64,000 bases of DNA from CAYMTN01 sp964393335 (GTDB lineage Bacteria > Chloroflexota > Anaerolineae > Aggregatilineales > Aggregatilineaceae): the NCBI GenBank assembly GCA_964393335.1, contig CAYMTN010000001.1:1-64000 (forward strand). Reading direction: 5' to 3'. The stretch's first letter is position 1, and each line of letters opens with the position of its first letter. This document shows, one piece after another, positions 61,879 through 64,000 of this stretch. Both the position numbers and the translations under genes were made by a program. The notes below the pieces were generated by a model. It ran no database searches and was not told the origin of the DNA. It saw only the letters and a program-made list of their open reading frames with translations.

Positions 61879-63700
61879 CCGACGCCTGGCCACGCGTTGG
61901 ACAGGTTTGGCCGCGCAGCACACTCAGACGCTGCACCTGCTGCGCAAGTACGCGCAGGTGATCATTTTCGTGGCGCTGATCGTGGTCTTTTCGCTGTCAT
62001 CGGAAAACTTCACGTCCACGAATAACATTTTGTTGATCTTGATGCATGCCGCCCCGTTGGGGATTGTGGTGGCCGGGCAAACGCTGGTCATCATCACCGG
62101 CGGGATCGATCTCTCGGTGGGGTCGGTGGCCGGCCTGACCAGCATCGTCGCGGCCAAGCTCATGCTGGCTGGCAACACGATCACGCTCCCGCCGTTTCTG
62201 GCCATCAGCGTCGCGCTGATGGTCGCGGCAGCTATCGGGTGGATGCAAGGCTGGCTGATCACGCACCGCCATCTCTCGCCGTTTATCGTGACCTTCAGCA
62301 CGCTGAGTCTGGTCAAGGGGCTGGCGCTGGTGTACAGCCGCGCCGCGCCGATCCCCGTGCCGCATGGCGAATTCGCCTGGCTGTGGCGGATCGGGTCGTC
62401 GGCGCGCCCGGTGCCGGTGCTGCTCATGTTCCTGGTATTTGCCGGGTTGTGGTATATCTTGCGGAATACCAAGCTGGGACGCTACGCCTATGCCATCGGC
62501 AGCAACGAAACGGTCGCGCGGATGTCCGGCGTGAACGTGGCCCGTTACAAAACGTATGTGTACGTCTTTAGCAGCCTGCTGGCCGGGATCGCCGGGATTC
62601 TGTTGATGTCGCGCATCGAAACCGGCGCGTATACCAACGGCGAAAGTTACCCACTGATCTCGATTGCGGCGGTGGTGATCGGTGGGGCCAGCCTGCGCGG
62701 CGGCAGCGGCAGCGCGTGGGGGTCGCTGTTGGGCGTGCTGATGTTGATCATGGTCGATACCGGCCTGGGTATTCTGAACGTCTCGCCCTTGTGGAGCACG
62801 GCAGTCGTCGGGGCGTTGATTTTGCTGGCCGCACTGGCGGACGCTGAGCGCCGCAAAGCGCAGGAAACCACGCCGCCGCCCATCCGTACCGAACAACCGG
62901 CAGACGGCGATTCGTACCTGATGCACCTGTATGCCGATCTCCGCCGCACGATCAAACAGCATTTTGCGTGTGAGCATGTGCGCCTGTACCTGGCAGATCG
63001 TGAAACCGGTGAGCTGATCAAACAGGGCACGTCCCTGGACGACCGCACGATCATCAGCCGGTCCCAGCATATCGCCAAGCAGGTCGAACAGACGCGCACC
63101 GCGATCTGGCTGAACGATCTGCACCAGGAAGACAGCCTGCGGGTCGATGCGCTGCACGAGGACTTAAAATCGGTGATCGCGGTGCCCATTCTGCGCGGGA
63201 ACCGCCTGGCTGGTATCCTTGAGCTGCAAAGCCCGTATGGGAATGTCTTCAACGAGGCGACTGCCGCCCGGCTGCAAGAACTCACGCGCCAGATCGCCGT
63301 GCCGTTAGAAGACGCCTGGCTGCTGGACAGCGGCTGGTTCCTGCGCCACACGCGCGAAGCCTTCCGCCACCTGTGGGACGAAATCGTCCTGGGCCGGTCG
63401 GCACTGGCAGGCTGGTTGTTCGCCACCGCGATCCCCGGTGAAGAAGTCCACCCCGCCACACGCGGCCAGGAACTCCAACAGATTCTGTTGAATACCATCG
63501 ACGCCGTGCGCACCAAAGAAGGCGACCAGACCCGCTCCAAACGGTACTATGACGTGCTGTACCTTACGTATGTCGAAGACCTGCCGGTTGAAGTGATCAT
63601 CGAGCGCCTGAGCATCAGCCGCCGCCAGTATTTTTACAGCCTGAAAGACGCGCTGGCCGCCGCCGTACACTGCATCATGAGTTACGACGGTCACGCCTGA
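61868..63700 (+). CDS. ABC sugar permease fused to GAF domain and C-terminal HTH-like segment
   Basis: 610 residues in one uninterrupted frame. Residues about 28-325 form an RbsC-type permease with the GQTLVIITGGIDLSVGS signature and about ten membrane helices. Residues about 345-485 form a GAF domain (VRLYLADRETGELI, VIAVPILRGNRLAGILELQ). Residues about 495-605 end in a helical segment, YDVLYLTYVEDLPVEVIIERLSISRRQYFYSL region, resembling a sigma-70 region 4 or LuxR-like HTH. Normal RbsC proteins end near 320-350. This is an unusual transporter joined to a sensory and possibly DNA-binding module. I chose GTG 61868 after AGGGAGG; ATG 61850 is in frame. Confidence 0.88.
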   Translation: MTLNRRLATRWTGLAAQHTQTLHLLRKYAQVIIFVALIVVFSLSSENFTSTNNILLILMHAAPLGIVVAGQTLVIITGGIDLSVGSVAGLTSIVAAKLMLAGNTITLPPFLAISVALMVAAAIGWMQGWLITHRHLSPFIVTFSTLSLVKGLALVYSRAAPIPVPHGEFAWLWRIGSSARPVPVLLMFLVFAGLWYILRNTKLGRYAYAIGSNETVARMSGVNVARYKTYVYVFSSLLAGIAGILLMSRIETGAYTNGESYPLISIAAVVIGGASLRGGSGSAWGSLLGVLMLIMVDTGLGILNVSPLWSTAVVGALILLAALADAERRKAQETTPPPIRTEQPADGDSYLMHLYADLRRTIKQHFACEHVRLYLADRETGELIKQGTSLDDRTIISRSQHIAKQVEQTRTAIWLNDLHQEDSLRVDALHEDLKSVIAVPILRGNRLAGILELQSPYGNVFNEATAARLQELTRQIAVPLEDAWLLDSGWFLRHTREAFRHLWDEIVLGRSALAGWLFATAIPGEEVHPATRGQELQQILLNTIDAVRTKEGDQTRSKRYYDVLYLTYVEDLPVEVIIERLSISRRQYFYSLKDALAAAVHCIMSYDGHA

Positions 63701-63801
63701 CCCGTCCTGTATTCTTTCTCACTGGCACCCTGTCTGCACGGGTTGGCAGTGTCTTGGCAACCTGGATCTCGCACCATCAATGAATTCACGGGAGGATGAT
63801 T

Positions 63802-64000
63802 GTGAAACATCGTGATCGAATACTGGCTGTGCTGCATCACGAGCGGGCGGATCGCTGCCCGATGCAGGTCAGCTTCACGCCGGAATTCGCCGACCGGCTG
63901 CGGGCCGATATGGCGATTAACGGGCAGCAGGAGCACAACCCGCACGGCGGCGGCAACACCTATGAAATTGAGCGGGCGCTGGGTGAAGACATGCTGCTTA
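63802..64000 (+). CDS. Uroporphyrinogen decarboxylase (URO-D) family protein, 3' truncated
   Basis: The first 66 residues of a gene that runs out of the window. It starts at GTG 63802 with GGAGG six bases before. The beginning, KHRDRILAVLHHERADRCP, matches the start of URO-D/MtaA-type methyltransferase-like proteins common in Chloroflexota, often in sugar or methyl-compound loci and usually not heme enzymes. It follows the permease-GAF gene by 101 bases on the same strand, so it may belong to the same catabolic operon. Confidence 0.75.
   Translation, partial: MKHRDRILAVLHHERADRCPMQVSFTPEFADRLRADMAINGQQEHNPHGGGNTYEIERALGEDMLL

Overview
The window is a 64 kb piece of a GC-rich bacterial chromosome, almost fully coding, with many ATGA or TGATG gene overlaps and several GTG or TTG starts. 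I infer a member of the Chloroflexota, close to Anaerolineae or Herpetosiphon-like lineages. The reasons are a divergent WXG100/EccC secretion system, Ser/Thr kinases with long Thr/Pro linkers and beta-propellers, a T-box in front of a trp operon, and a diterpene gene pair of the kind known from Mycobacterium tuberculosis and Herpetosiphon. No rRNA, tRNA, insertion sequence or CRISPR array was seen.

Layout: (1) 1-7.6 kb holds mixed metabolic genes: the end of an ABC exporter, a PEBP-like lipoprotein, a DapA/NanA-type aldolase, an alpha/beta hydrolase, a MetE-like methyltransferase, an Fe-S protein and a polyprenyl glycosylphosphotransferase. (2) 7.6-23.4 kb is a type VII-like secretion and phospho-signalling island: a YukD-FHA protein, a three-ATPase EccC, a tail-anchored pseudokinase, four WXG100 proteins, a Ser/Thr kinase with a TolB propeller, a PP2C phosphatase with an SH3-like domain, and a VWA-FHA protein. 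(3) 23.5-24.9 kb is a GH4 glycosidase.

(4) 25-41.8 kb is an aromatic amino acid supercluster read outward from one divergent regulatory region at about 33.7-34.5 kb. On the minus strand a ten-gene operon (aroH, aroF, tyrA, aroA, aroE, aroC, aroK, aroB, aroQ, pheA) makes chorismate, phenylalanine and tyrosine precursors. It is preceded by a Phe/Tyr-rich leader peptide and an intrinsic terminator, which looks like ribosome-mediated attenuation. On the plus strand trpE-G-D-C-F-(GNAT)-B-A is preceded by a T-box riboswitch. The two halves therefore use two different attenuation mechanisms from back-to-back promoters.

(5) 42-47.8 kb is a candidate diterpenoid operon: a FemAB/GNAT-like transferase, a homologue of tuberculosinol synthase (Rv3378c), a homologue of the class II diterpene cyclase Rv3377c, then an overlapping histidine kinase and response regulator. 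(6) 47.9-56.5 kb is signalling: a multi-sensor histidine kinase, an FHA-winged-helix regulator, and a Ser/Thr kinase whose C-terminus is two tandem seven-bladed WD40 propellers made by a 960-bp duplication. (7) 56.5-64 kb holds a DUF3786 protein, a LysR regulator divergent from a NuoE-NuoF fusion, and a ribose-type ABC system whose permease is fused to a GAF domain and a C-terminal HTH-like segment, followed by the start of a UroD-family gene.

The observations most worth following are the diterpene operon with its own two-component system, the permease-GAF-HTH fusion, the dual attenuation control of aromatic synthesis, and the reduced type VII system with a pseudokinase.
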